The position numbers and the translations under genes are program-made. A stretch of DNA of 64,000 nt from Helopsaltes ochotensis (Eukaryota > Chordata > Aves > Passeriformes > Locustellidae): positions 859,143-923,142 of the forward strand of contig VXBM01000144.1 in assembly GCA_013400155.1 (NCBI GenBank). The letters are read 5' to 3'. How positions within the stretch are numbered: the first letter of the stretch is position 1; every line of letters starts with the position of its first letter. The notes beneath the pieces are model-generated. The model ran no database searches, was not told the DNA's origin, and saw only the letters and a program-made list of their open reading frames with translations. Positions 52,606-63,330 of this stretch are shown here, piece after piece.

Positions 52606-52660
52606 ATGGGTGCCAGGGAGGCTTGGGCAGCTCGGCGTCCCCAGCGCGGGTTAAGAGCAG
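52606..52660 (+). CDS. DEPDC7: DEPDC7 exon 1, tentative start exon
   Basis: An ATG in good context (G at -3 and +4) opens MGAREAWAARRPQRGLRA and reaches CAG|GTGCCT, ending after one base of a codon, exactly as exon 2 requires. Resemblance to the human N-terminus is slight (M..RE.AA). The donor is poor beyond GT. The real exon 1 may instead lie in the N gap at 52094-52318. Confidence 0.45.
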
Positions 52661-55600
52661 GTGCCTCGGAAGCGCCGCGTAAGCGGTGTAAGGGCGCTCC
52701 CCGACAACAGGTTTTGTCTTTTTTCTTTCCCTACAAGATCCGAAGGCTCTCTGCGTGTAAGGAAGGCTCTGTGTGTGATAAAGTTGTGAGTAGTAGTAGA
52801 AGCATTGCAGGTTGTACGTGTTGGTATTTATTCTAGCGACAGAAACTAGCATTGTTGTATGTTTGGTGGTGTCAGGTTTGGGAGTCTTTTCCTCCCAAAG
52901 AGCATAGCTGGCTATCGGAATGTAGGGCTGGAAGTGAGTTCTGTGTTCGTTGTGTTTGTTCTGCCTTCCTGAAGGTGTCATCAGGTTAAACTATCAGCAA
53001 TTATGTACCTTGTCTGTCTTGTACTTTTAAAGCTTTGGAAACTGGAGGTTCTGGGAGATTTCTCCCTTGGCTGGTTCAATGCTGTGTATTAAAGAGCTGC
53101 TTCATTTTTCTTGTTTTGGTTTTGGTTTTTTGGGTGTTTTTTTTCCCTAGCATGAATCTTTTCAGAAAGATAACCGTTGCTGTCTTTCTGAAATGTTGGT
53201 GTGTTCAAATGGTATTGTGCTCCTTGCTTTCTCTCCCTCTTCCCAGTCTTCACTGCCCCTCTGCCATTCCTTTTCCCCTTGCTTATTTGCCTATTTCTGG
53301 GCTTTCTTGTAGCTGGGGATCAGATGAAAACTGGTGCCCCAAATTGAAAAATAACTCTCTAACTAAAGCTACTTCAGACTAAACCGAGCAAAAAAACACC
53401 ACCTCCTGCATCTCTGTGGAAAACGCTCATGGTAATATGTTCCAGAAGGAGTTGCATGTTGTTGTTTTTTTCAGACACTGCATCGCACTGTTAATTCATT
53501 TGGTTTGAGGTCTGTCACAATCCCAGCTGGCTTTCTGTAGGATTGCTGCCAACTCCTCCTTCCATATTTTGTCCTTCAGCTTTTGATTTCTCTCTTCTTC
53601 CTCTGCTTTCACTCTTAGTAAATTATTCATCTGACTTACTGAAAAACTTATTCTAATTCTAGCCTCTTTGGTGGCTGTAGCTCTCCCTAGTTAGGTGCCA
53701 CCTGCAAACTTGGGATGTTTTTAAGTCCTTGTGGAGGCTGAGTGTAGCCTCAGGTCAAACTGTTGGCTGCTGGCATTTTAGTCTAATCAGACTGGTAAAT
53801 GAGTAATAGTTCACTGGTTTCACTGGGGGAGGGATGACGAATTGGCTCATGGAAATGGCGTTGGGTGCACAGAGCTGAGGCCTCCGCTGGAGCCGAGGCA
53901 GCAAAGGGCAGTCTGGTGGCATAAGTGTGGAGTGAGTGGCATCTCTAGAGAACCCATGGGCTTGTTACTGGTGTGCTAAGCACTGATGTTAGGTAGCTTC
54001 TGTGTGTGCACAGTTCGTGGCAAATGGGGTTCTGATGTGTCTCTTCATCCCTGCTTCCCTCCTCCCTGCCCAGCTGTGTTGCTCTGTTAGTGTCGGTGGA
54101 GGAACTGGGGTGTTCACAGCTGGTTTGTGGCTGTGGAACCTGTGTGCTTAGCAGTGGTTCTGCAAGGGTAACCATTCGGTGACCAAGGGACACACAAAAG
54201 GACAAAGCGAGAGGCTGAAAAAACAGGAACTCCTGGTTGCAAAGCTTTAGGCTGGTGTGGCCACAGGAACCACAAAGAGGGCGAGAGGGAGACAGTGGCA
54301 CAGAGCAGACAGACTTGCTGAGGAAGTAACCAAGCGTTAATGCCTGAGCAACCCAAGCCAAAGTGGAAGTCTCAAAGATTTTTAAATCCTTACAAGGTTC
54401 ATGAAAGCTAGAAGCCAGAAAGAGGGCTGTTCTCTGTGACTGCAGCATGAATTCAGTCTTTGTCTGTGTTCTCAGGCTTTAGCTTGGCGCAGAAGCCGTT
54501 TGGAGCGACATTCGTCTGGAGCAGCATTATCAGTGCTCTTCAAACTCAAGTGGAAGTGAAAAAGCGCCGCCAGAACCTGAAGTGTTACCATGACTGCTTC
54601 ATTGGTTCGGATGCAGTGGATGTTGTCTTTGCCCATCTTCTGCAGAACAAGTATTTTGGGGACGTGGATATTTCCCGGGCTAAGGTGGTGCGCGTGTGCC
54701 AAGCGCTGATGGATTGCAAAGTGTTTGAGGCTGTCTCAACGAGGGTCTTTGGGAAAGACAAGCGCTCCGTGTTTGAAGACAGCAGCAGCAGCCTCTACAG
54801 ATTCACAAATGCCTCCAACCAGCCAGAGCTTGAGAAAGATTACCTGCAGAGTACCCCACAGAGGTTAGTACATGGAGGTGAAGAGAAGAAAATTTTTACA
54901 AGAGGAGGATATTATGTGTTCTGGGGGAGAGAAAAGAAAACTTGTACATTTACAAGGTAAAAATAGACACTGCATAGATGTTTGTGGGCGGAAGACAGGT
55001 AGGAAAGAGCAATTTGAAGAGAGTAAATCACTCAGCCTACATGGTTACTTGTTTTCTCTGTCTGTTATCACATTGCCTTGGGGGAGGGAGGTGAGAGGGT
55101 AGAAAATAAGTGCATTTACATACTGATCTAAATCAATATAACCAACTGGAATTCAGGTGCATCAAACAGGCTAATGCAACAGGGCAATCTGTAGTCACTG
55201 CACATCTAGCTCTGGCGTAAACCAGTAATCCATGCAACTTCTAAGGAAAAATTGTTTTCACCTTTCATCATCTTCGCTTCACTGTGCTTCCAATTTAGCT
55301 CTTTTTTTTAGCTGTTTCTTTATGCATGTCTGACTTGTTCCCAGGCAGGGTAGCAGGCTGTTCTGCTGTCATGCTATTACGTTCCATCCTAGAACCAGAG
55401 GGAAGTGCAATGGTGAGGTTTTGTTTCCCTGTCCTTTTAGGAGTGGGCAACGAAAACCCTGATACGAATTAAACTCACACAAAGCAGAATGTGTAGATGC
55501 CACTTGGCCAAATAACTTCCCTTAAACAGTTTTTGTTAAGAGTTCATCTCTTCACCTACCCTGACATACTCTTACAAGAAAATACGTGGACGTATTTAAT

Positions 55601-58600
55601 GGGGTAGCTTTAGCAACGTGCACTTTTGAAAATGGTAAATAGTACTGACCCAAAATGACCTTATTTGATTGACATGTTCATGTGAGTAGCAAATGTGAAC
55701 TTGAGTGCATCAAACCTGATGGAAAAAGTGGAGGAACAGTGATTAAAAATATTTTTTTGGTCTTGCTTCTCCCCTCTCTCCCACAAGCTCCTGTTCTGTC
55801 CTAAAGCAAACTGCCCCAAGTCTTTATTTAAAAAAAGAATTCATGAGAAATTAAAGCCACTTTATAATAAAGTGGTATTTAAAAATATTTTCATCACAAG
55901 AGCTGTTAAAGTAAGACTTAGAATATATTGAACAAACAGTCATTAAACAGGATTATTCCTGTTTTATTAGTGTAGAATGAAGGTGTTTTTCTTCTGGGCA
56001 GGGCACAGATCCATCAGGTTACATCTCTTCATTTAGTGAAAGGAACAGATCTATTGAGATGTGCAGCTTGTCACATCCATGTCAAAGATAGTGGACATCA
56101 AAACAATTTTGCAGTGCCGTAAAACAAAGATGCTGTGGGAATTTGAAGAGTACAGCTCTGCTTGGAGGAACAGTAATTTTGTGGCTGGAGTGGTTCTGTT
56201 ACATACAAATAATTTTTGAAGGTATCATACATTCTCCTGGGCGACTTGGACAGAGGAAGTGTCAGGCAGGGGAGACGAGGGGGAAGACGATGTAAATATC
56301 TATACAGGAGAAAATTGTTGATCTTGGGACAGTTACCCATATCTGTATGTTGCATTATGTGTTTGGTTATCCATATGTATGGTTATAGATATGTATAAAA
56401 ACTGGTTTTAATCTCAGATATGAGAAGAGCACGTTGTTCCACCCTCCTCCATTCAAACCAGAAAACTTGGAGGATCTTTGGGAAAACCTAAGTCTAAAGC
56501 CTGCAAGCAGCCCTCAAGTAAACATCTCAGATAGCTTGTCCCGTCGAGGTAAGGCAAAAAATGTCACAGTCATTTGTCTGTGGGAGAAGGAGGGTACATC
56601 TGTAGCACTGGGAAGACTTGTGCACCTCAGGTTGGACAGGGAGGCAAACTGACACTCACAGTATTTTGGTTTGAACACCGGGTGATGAAAAGGCAAATTA
56701 TATTTGTTGCAGGCTTGCCTTTTGCCTTTTTATTTCATCAGACAAGAGGCATTATCTCTTGATTGAAATAAATCAGCATTGACTTTTGTGGAGGAGAATA
56801 CCCAATGTATAGAGCTTGATTTGAGTTAGAAATATTCATAATATTCAGTTACCTGCACTACTTCTGTGCTTGTTTTAGTTAGGGTAAATAGTCTGCAGTT
56901 AGCTAGAAGTGAATTGTGTATCTGCACATCCAGTGCTCGTTCAGTCCTGTGTAAAACTATTCCTGACAATTCATGGCTTGTCTTTCAGACCAAACTGTGA
57001 TCTAATGTGCTTTTTCCTTTGGTTAAAAGTGTTAATGCATCCTAGAAACTGTGGTTTCATTATACTGAAATATTCAAGGAAGCTGTGATAAGGAGAGTAT
57101 CACTATTGCACTTTTTTTTTTCATCCCTTATCTAGAACAAAGATTGTTTGCAAATTAGAGCACAAAGAGTGTAAGGCACTACAGACTTATCCGAAAAGCA
57201 GTTCTCCCACGCTTGTAGCTAACTAAACAAATGGGTAGTTCTTGCCTTTTGTGGTGATAAAAGGCACTTCAAGCTGATAAGAGCCACATGCTTTGCTACT
57301 GCAAGTCTCTATTTTGGTAAAATCAATCTGTTAGGTTAGGCCTGATGGGAGGAAGGGGAGTTATCTTCCTTGTGATCAGTTTTTGCACATGCTGAATCTC
57401 CGTGTGCTTTGTGTACCCACCCTTCCCAGTTATTAATGAAGTGTGGCAAGAACAAACAATTGCTCGCCTGCTGCAGCTGGTCGACCTCCCTCTCCTGGAG
57501 TCCCTGCTTGAGCACCAGGAGATCAGACCTCAGCTGCCACAGCCCAGGAGGGCAGATGGATATGTCATCACAAGTAACTACCTGGACAGAGAGATCCTCA
57601 AGGCTTTCAGTGACTCACAGTAAGTAACCATTCCTGTCCTCGGCAGCTCTGAAAAACTTTCTGCTTTCAGGGGGATGTAATGCAGTTGGGCTTTGGGTAG
57701 AAATGTAGCAGTCGCAGTCCAGCACAAAGGATGTGAGCAGGCACATTTTCCCTGTTGGACTTGACTGGAGTAACTGGTAAATAACAATTGCTTAGTGAGA
57801 ATGTCTGAATGCTGGGATGGTGTTGGAATGCAATGACAGCAGTTGATGGGATTAGGAGGGGAAATTCTTTGCTGCATTGAGGGAAGAACAGAGGTTTTAT
57901 AATATGAAAGTTTTTCCTAGAGACATCACTTGCGGGGAACTAGTTTAGTTCCTCCTAGTGTATTAAAAGAGCTAAGAATGCTGAGCTTGAAACTGCATAG
58001 AGTTAAAAACATTCTCTGAAAAACTTGTACCTGTCTGAATCAGATCAAGGTTCATGTTTTTGTTTATCTAGCGATAATTGTGTCCTTATCTAACAGTAGA
58101 GGACGTGATTGACTTTGGGTTTTACTGCTCGTGACTGTTTACTTGTGGGTTACTAATTTTTCATCTTGATTAAATACATAACAAAGAGGCTTATGACTGT
58201 GATCTACCTGAGTGTGTCAGGTGAAGTGTCTTGTGTGTGAGTTTCTAATTGTTTAAGTGCCTACACACACAATTTTCACTGTGATAAAGGAACCAGCCTA
58301 CCTGCACTCTGTGGAAAGCATTGCAGCCAGCTCTGAAGGGCATCTCCACAGTTAAAGCTACAAACCCAAACCCCTCTGTCTTCCAGGACAGATGAGTGGC
58401 TCTCAGCAGCAATTGATTGCTTGGAATATCTTCCCGATCATATGGTGGTGAATATTAGCAGGAACCTGCCTGATCAGCCAGAGAAAGCAGATACCTGGAA
58501 ACTGCTGCTGTTTGAAAACATTGGTAGATACTACAGCCAAAAAAAGGAGCCGCTCTTAAGCCATGCATCTGAAATTCATTTAGGAATTGCAGAACTATTG

Positions 58601-60719
58601 GGTAAGTAAAATAGAGCTGTGTTCTGATGCTTATGTGAGATATGTACTGAGAAACTGAGTATTTACCTCAGGAGCCAAGATTAAAAACGGACTTCTACAA
58701 GTGGGTTTTTTTGTTGGTTTTCTGTTTTGTTTTTGTTTTGTTTGAAGGTTTTATGTAAGGTTCGGGTTTTTTTAAATTTCTAGTCATAAAGACTGTTCTT
58801 TGACATTTTGGTTCTTACTGTAGGCAGTTCTGTAATTGTTGTTCAGGTCTATGTAGAATGGGTGTGAAACCAGCATGATATAATTTGGTCTAGCTGGTAT
58901 CCATGGAAATCAGATATCCATGGGAAGCGAAACATAAATATAGCCTAATAGTAAATATTTAGGCTGTAAGAACTAAAAAGCTGTGTGGATGCTTGGTATC
59001 CCATTGACAACTTTTACTTTTTTACACAGAAATGTTACTTAAATTTTGTTTGGACAGCATTTTAGAAAGCTTTTGGTGTTTTAGTTCTCAAGGAGGTCTG
59101 GGATGAAATGTTATTTTTCATAAGTTCTCTGCCTTGATTATTATTCTTGTTCCATGTTAACTGGAATACTTTGCATTTATATCCCATTCTTCCTCTCTAC
59201 ATGATAAAGGATATTATTACAACCTACTTCATTTAAACAATTCACAAATCTGAAATGGTTATTCTGCATAGTAAGGCAAATTAAGACTTAGCAAAGTTCT
59301 ACAAAGCAATTTGCAGTTAATTAATCAAGCTAGCCCATGTATCTTGGACATACTCCTCAGTTTTTGTGAGATCTTTATTACCACAAGCAGAAGTCATTCA
59401 TTTATTTTAATAGAACCATTTTCCTTTTTCAGTATTTCACATCCCCTTTAAGATGGCTGAACTGTAATTGAACTTAATTACAAGGGAGCTTTAATGCCAG
59501 GCTGAACGCTCCTGTGTGGGATGTTGTCAGAGTCTGCAAGCAGCTCTCCTCAGCCTGGGAGAAAGTTTAGTGAGAATGAATTGCTGTGTTTGGCCAGTTC
59601 TGTTTAGAGAGATGGGCATCTCTTCAGTGGCTAATTTAGGTGTTTTATGGTAATATTTGTTTAAATTAATATGGCAATAGATACCTTTCTCTCTCCCCAG
59701 TGAATGGGAAGATGGAGCAATCTCTAGAAGCTATTCAGCTCTATTTGAAGCTCCTAGACAGCCAAGTGAGGGAGGAGTTCAGGAGACTGCTGTACTTCAT
59801 GGCTGTTGCAGCACATCATTCTGAGCTCAAGCTACAGAAGGAGGTAAATCTGCATTCTTAACAGTTGTCTTACTCTTGAAATACAGAGGTTCCATGTACT
59901 GTTCAGAAAACGCCTTTGTAGTTTAAAATTGTGACTACAGGAGAAGCAATGTCTCAGAAGAACAAAGGTGATGCCCTTCTTAACTGGGAGAGACTCCTCT
60001 TCTGGTCATTATTTATTTCCCTTTGTTCTTTAGAGTGACAACAGGATGGTTGTGAAAAGGACATTCTCTAAAGCTATTATCAACAATAAAAACTTATGCA
60101 GAGGGAAAACTGACCTCCTGATCTTGTTCCTTGTGGACAACCAGAGAGATGTGTTAAAGGTAAGAGCTAGAAAATGGCGAGGTTTTGTTTTTATCTGGTA
60201 TGCTCATGGGGAACTGCCTTTCTCTAAGCTGCTGTTGCATTGTCCTCTTTCTGTTCAGGTCCCAGGGGCACTGCACAAAATGGTCAGCAATAAACTGCTG
60301 GCTCTGCAGAAAGGGCAGGATCCCAGCAAGATCACAGGTAACACTTCACACTGAGCTTTGTAATCTTGTCAAATGAGAAATGGGTGATGCAAAAAAGTTT
60401 GCTATAAAATGACTGATTGGATCTAAAGGAGGGTGGGTCCATAGAATCTCGAGGGTGGGTGGAGTGTGGTGATAATGCTCTGAATGTCTCACTTTTCCTT
60501 TCAGCTTATACCTTTTGCCAAAAACTTGATGAAAGAGAGTATCACTCCAACACAGAGAAGACCACAAAAGATGAGCTGTTATCTCTATTGAAAACTATTG
60601 ATGAGGATTCAAAGCTCTCTGACAAAGAGAGAAAGAGGCTGCTAGATCAGTTTCATAGTAGTAATCCAAGTATTTTTATGCAGTATTTTGGAGACAGAGT
60701 TACTAATATGTGTGTGTGA
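52606..60719 (+). CDS. DEPDC7: DEPDC7, DEP domain-containing protein 7 (9 exons)
   Basis: Exons are 52606-52660 (tentative), 54476-54863, 56418-56548, 57430-57619, 58387-58601, 59701-59843, 60034-60159, 60259-60337 and 60505-60719. All introns are GT-AG and all phases agree. The predicted protein is 513 residues; the human one is 511 as I recall. A DEP domain spans about residues 30-125 (FGATFVWSSIISALQTQVEV ... SLYRFTN). The helical C-terminal half includes WLSAAIDCLEYLPD, RRLLYFMAVAA and DNRMVVKRTFSKAI, all recognisable from human DEPDC7. DEP domains typically mediate membrane or receptor association. DEPDC7 is reported to bind CARMA2/CARMA3 and support NF-kB activation. It lies downstream of QSER1 on the same strand, as in human 11p13. 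The introns hold unique sequence with simple T-, A- and TG-rich tracts only. Confidence 0.95.
54476..54863 (+). CDS. DEPDC7: DEPDC7 exon 2 (DEP domain)
   Basis: Acceptor TGTTCTCAG, donor AGAG|GTTAGT; enters phase 1, leaves phase 2. It encodes the whole DEP domain: FSLAQKPFGATFVWSS, QVEVKKRRQNLKCYHDCFIG, DAVDVVFAHLLQNKYFGDVD and RAKVVRVCQALMDCKVFEAV. It matches human DEPDC7 at most positions. Confidence 0.97.
56418..56548 (+). CDS. DEPDC7: DEPDC7 exon 3
   Basis: Acceptor TAATCTCAG, donor CGAG|GTAAGG; enters phase 2, leaves phase 1. It contains ENLEDLWENLSLKPASSPQV followed by NISDSLSRR, the counterpart of human LEDLWENLSLKPANSPHV. The preceding residues are poorly conserved linker. Confidence 0.95.
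57430..57619 (+). CDS. DEPDC7: DEPDC7 exon 4
   Basis: Acceptor CCTTCCCAG, donor CACA|GTAAGT; enters phase 1, leaves phase 2, with the Gln codon CAG split by the intron. It reads VINEVWQEQTIARLLQLVDL, later SNYLDREILKAFSDSQ. If the donor were ignored, translation would stop at the TAA inside GTAAGT. Confidence 0.96.
58387..58601 (+). CDS. DEPDC7: DEPDC7 exon 5
   Basis: Acceptor TCTTCCAG, donor TTGG|GTAAGT; enters phase 2, leaves phase 1. It reads TDEWLSAAIDCLEYLPDHMV, then LLLFENIGRYYSQKKEPLLS and HLGIAELL. It is strongly similar to human DEPDC7. Confidence 0.97.
59701..59843 (+). CDS. DEPDC7: DEPDC7 exon 6
   Basis: Acceptor CTCCCCAG, donor GGAG|GTAAAT; enters phase 1, leaves phase 0. It reads VNGKMEQSLEAIQLYLKLLD and then EEFRRLLYFMAVAA, matching the human REEFRRLLYFMAVAA segment. 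Confidence 0.97.
60034..60159 (+). CDS. DEPDC7: DEPDC7 exon 7
   Basis: Acceptor TTCTTTAG, donor AAAG|GTAAGA, 42 codons, phase 0. It reads SDNRMVVKRTFSKAIINNKN and then GKTDLLILFLVDNQRDVLK, nearly the same as human. Confidence 0.97.
60259..60337 (+). CDS. DEPDC7: DEPDC7 exon 8
   Basis: Acceptor CTGTTCAG, donor ACAG|GTAACA; enters phase 0, leaves phase 1. It reads VPGALHKMVSNKLLALQKGQ and DPSKIT. The intron before it is only 99 bases. Confidence 0.96.
60505..60719 (+). CDS. DEPDC7: DEPDC7 exon 9, last coding exon and stop
   Basis: Acceptor CCTTTCAG, ends TGA at 60717-60719. It reads AYTFCQKLDEREYHSNTEKT, then LKTIDEDSKLSDKERKRLLD and finally FMQYFGDRVTNMCV. The last seven residues after FGD appear to extend past the human C-terminus as I remember it. 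Confidence 0.96.
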
Positions 60720-60830
60720 GACTTTAAATGTTGATCACTTTGTATACCCCAGCAGTGAAAACACTAATATATTTGTAAATCTTTTATATTCATGTACCTG
60801 CCTAATAAAATTATTTTGTGGAAATGGATG
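60720..60830 (+). other. DEPDC7: DEPDC7 3' UTR (short)
   Basis: AT-rich sequence from the TGA to about 20 bases past AATAAA at 60804. If this signal is used the 3' UTR is only about 110 bases; a longer isoform cannot be excluded. Confidence 0.6.
60804..60809 (+). terminator. DEPDC7: DEPDC7 poly(A) signal AATAAA
   Basis: Canonical AATAAA 85 bases after the stop codon, followed by TG/T-rich sequence (TTATTTTGTG) suited to a downstream cleavage element. Confidence 0.7.
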
Positions 60831-62460
60831 GAATTTATGCAGTTATTACCAAAGCCAACAGTACCTGAGTTTAATCTGTATTTATAGTTTAGCTTTTCTT
60901 ATTCTTAATTGCCATAGGACCAAAAGAATCCTTCCTTTTCCTCTCCAAAAGCTGAGTCTGTTGATTCCCTTTATTCAAGTATCAAATCACTGAGATGAAA
61001 GACACTATGAATGAAATCTCTCTGCCACCTTTTGCCCTAGCACTGAATTTTATGCTGAATGCTTTTTTTTCCTAATTTGCCTTGTATTATGTGACAATCA
61101 CATAACATTGATCTTTGACTTGCTGTGTGCTGGAGAGAGCTAAAAAACATGTTCTGCTTGATATTGCACAGTTATTCTTCAGGCTTGCCAACTAACTAAC
61201 CTATGTGTGTGACAAATTACTGTGCTGTTTTAAGCTCAAATGGCACCATATTGAGGAATTGGCTCTCCTGGGGTGGATTTCTAAGTCAGTCTGGCTTTGG
61301 TTGCCACAGGATGTACTGTTTGTGGCTGGTTATCTTCATCCCGGCAGCGTTTTGCTCTGTCTGTAACTTACTGATGGCACCAGCTGTAATTAGAAAAGTG
61401 CTGGAGCGAATGAAGGGCCTGGCCTTTGGTTCTTCTTGTGGCATTTCGTATCCATGTCTGGTCTACAGTGAAAATCCCAAGATTTGCAACACAGGCAACT
61501 GTAATCATATATATATATATATATATAACATGATCAGACATCTAATTTTGACTCTTGTGAAGTTATCTTTGCAATGATACCAGCAAAACTTCATTACAGC
61601 TGCTGTTGAAAAAAAACCCCAAAACAACCAAATCTTGTTTCATTTAAAGTGTTGAGCTCTGTCCTTTTATTTAGGAACAAAAGATAATTTAATTAAGACA
61701 ACAAAGTAGTAGTAACTGTTATGGTCAGATGTGGTGAGCTGCTCTTAAAAAAACACAATCCTCTGTCAGTCTCTCATGTCTCACTAATGCATCAGTGGTT
61801 ACTGGTGTCTGCTGCCAGGGCCCCGAGTGTTTTCTCTGAAATGAAGCTGAAGGACTTGGTCTGCAACAGGACAATGTTTTCCTGTGTCCTGGTGGGGGGT
61901 GGAGGACAAAAATGTAAAAAGCTTCTTCTAGTTAATTAGAAAGGACTTCTAAAAATAATCAGTTCCGGAAAACTAGCAGGGAAGTATAAGCCTTTACAGT
62001 AGTTATAGTTCTTAGTTTTAACTGAAAGGTTTTTATTATAAATGCACTTCCTCAGAAAGACTGGCTTAGCTCATACTTTAAAATGTGGGGGTGGAAATCC
62101 TAAAGTAGTGGTGGTGTTGGATTGGTTGGCTCCTCAGAAGTATTTTCCCTTTCTACCTCCTGCCTGCTGTAACATCACGGTTAAGAGAATGAGATTCCTA
62201 TCTTGGAAATGAACTGCTGCCTGTGGGCATCGCCTGCTGCAGTGAGAGTCCCGAATTACAGATCCCCTGCCTTGTGAGTCACTGGGCTGGCTCTGGTGCC
62301 AAGTTTGCGTCCGGGCTGCGGAAAAGCAGCCTAGGGCACTCAAAGGTGGGCACAAGGCAGGGTCAGCACGCTCCTTCCTCTTTTTAGGGTGATCCAGCTC
62401 CTCTCAGAGTACCTCAGATTCCTCTTTGGAGGAACAGGCGGCCACACTGTGACCTGCATA
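60831..62460. other. DEPDC7-TCP11L1 intergenic spacer
   Basis: About 1.6 kb without a recognisable gene. It contains a (TA)n run of about ten units (61508-61527). G+C rises toward the right into the next CpG island. Confidence 0.6.
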
Positions 62461-63330
62461 AGGTGCCTAAGGACGGCAAGGACAATCCAAGACTGCGTTC
62501 CTTGGCTGCTGGGGGGATTAATCTGAATCAGCGCTGTGTGATGGAGCAGACCCCGTCTATCCCTCGCCGTGCGGGGGGCCGCGGGGACTCAGGTCGGGGC
62601 GGGCCCGCGCTGCCCCAGAGCCGNNNNNNNNNNNNNNNNNNNNNNNNNNNNNNNNNNNNNNNNNNNNNNNNNNNNNNNNNNNNNNNNNNNNNNNNNNNNN
62701 NNNNNNNNNNNNNNNNNNNNNNNNNNNNNNNNNNNNNNNNNNNNNNNNNNNNNNNNNNNNNNNNNNNNNNNNNNNNNNNNNNNNNNNNNNNNNNNNNNNN
62801 NNNNNNNNNNNNNNNNNNNNNNNNNNNNNNNNNNNNNNNNNNNNNNNNNNNNNNNNNNNNNNNNNNNNNNNNNNNNNNNNNNNNNNNNNNNNNNNNNNNN
62901 NNNNNNNNNNNNNNNNNNNNNNNNNNNNNNNNNNNNNNNNNNNGGGGCCGCCGGGCGGGCTCCGCGCAGCATCCCCCTCGCTCCCCGTTCGGCCCAGCGG
63001 CCCACGGCCCCGGGCTCTTCTTCCCCCTCAGCTCACTGATGAGCCCCGCGGCTGCCGGGCCTTGCGAAGGGAAAGCGTGGCCGGAGCGGCGGCGCTGCTG
63101 CCGGGCCGGTGGGGATGGGGACGCTCCCCTCCCCTGAGTGCTCCCGGTGGCGATGGAGCCGGCAGGGCCTCGCGCAGAACAGGCGGCGGAGGGGAAACAG
63201 CGGGATTTCACAGCATCCCTGTGATTTGGAAGAGGGACGGGGGCCAGGCCGCGGCTTGCCTAGCGGGTTACAAGGGAAAGTAGGTGGAGATGTGGCAGGT
63301 GAACAGAGGGGAGAGGAGAGGTGAGTGGAG
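62460..63330 (+). promoter_or_regulatory. TCP11L1: CpG island, probable TCP11L1 promoter/first exon (contains gap)
   Basis: Very GC- and CpG-rich sequence from about 62.55 to 63.2 kb, interrupted by N. In human the next + strand gene after DEPDC7 is TCP11L1, so this is its expected promoter. A strong donor-like GAGAG|GTGAGT at 63320/63321 could end a non-coding first exon. No TCP11L1 coding sequence is visible, so the name rests on synteny alone. Confidence 0.5.
62624..62943. other. Assembly gap (320 N)
   Basis: A run of N within the CpG island, flanked by GC-rich sequence (GCCCCAGAGCCG on the left, GGGGCCGCCGGGCGGG on the right). Reading frames running across it are artefacts. Confidence 0.99.

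Larger units (their letters stand above)
51900..52700 (+). promoter_or_regulatory. DEPDC7: DEPDC7 promoter CpG island (contains assembly gap)
   Basis: G+C and CpG density rise sharply from about 51.9 kb, are interrupted by the N run, and stay high to about 52.7 kb. The position just upstream of DEPDC7 exon 2 and the + orientation make this the expected promoter. An inverted CCAAT box (ATTGG) lies at 52433-52437, about 170 bases before the candidate start codon. The true extent is hidden by the gap. Confidence 0.8.

Noticed and set aside
53945..54448. 167-codon minus-strand frame in DEPDC7 intron 1
   Set aside because: No recognisable domain or conserved motif and no antisense splice or promoter signal.
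61508..61527. (TA)n run and (TG)n run at 39546-39564 considered as regulatory or Z-DNA sites
   Set aside because: Ordinary short microsatellites with no supporting context.
62463..63137. Long frames across the N gap at 62.6-62.9 kb
   Set aside because: Undetermined bases cannot be translated; the apparent openness is an artefact of the gap and GC-rich flanks.
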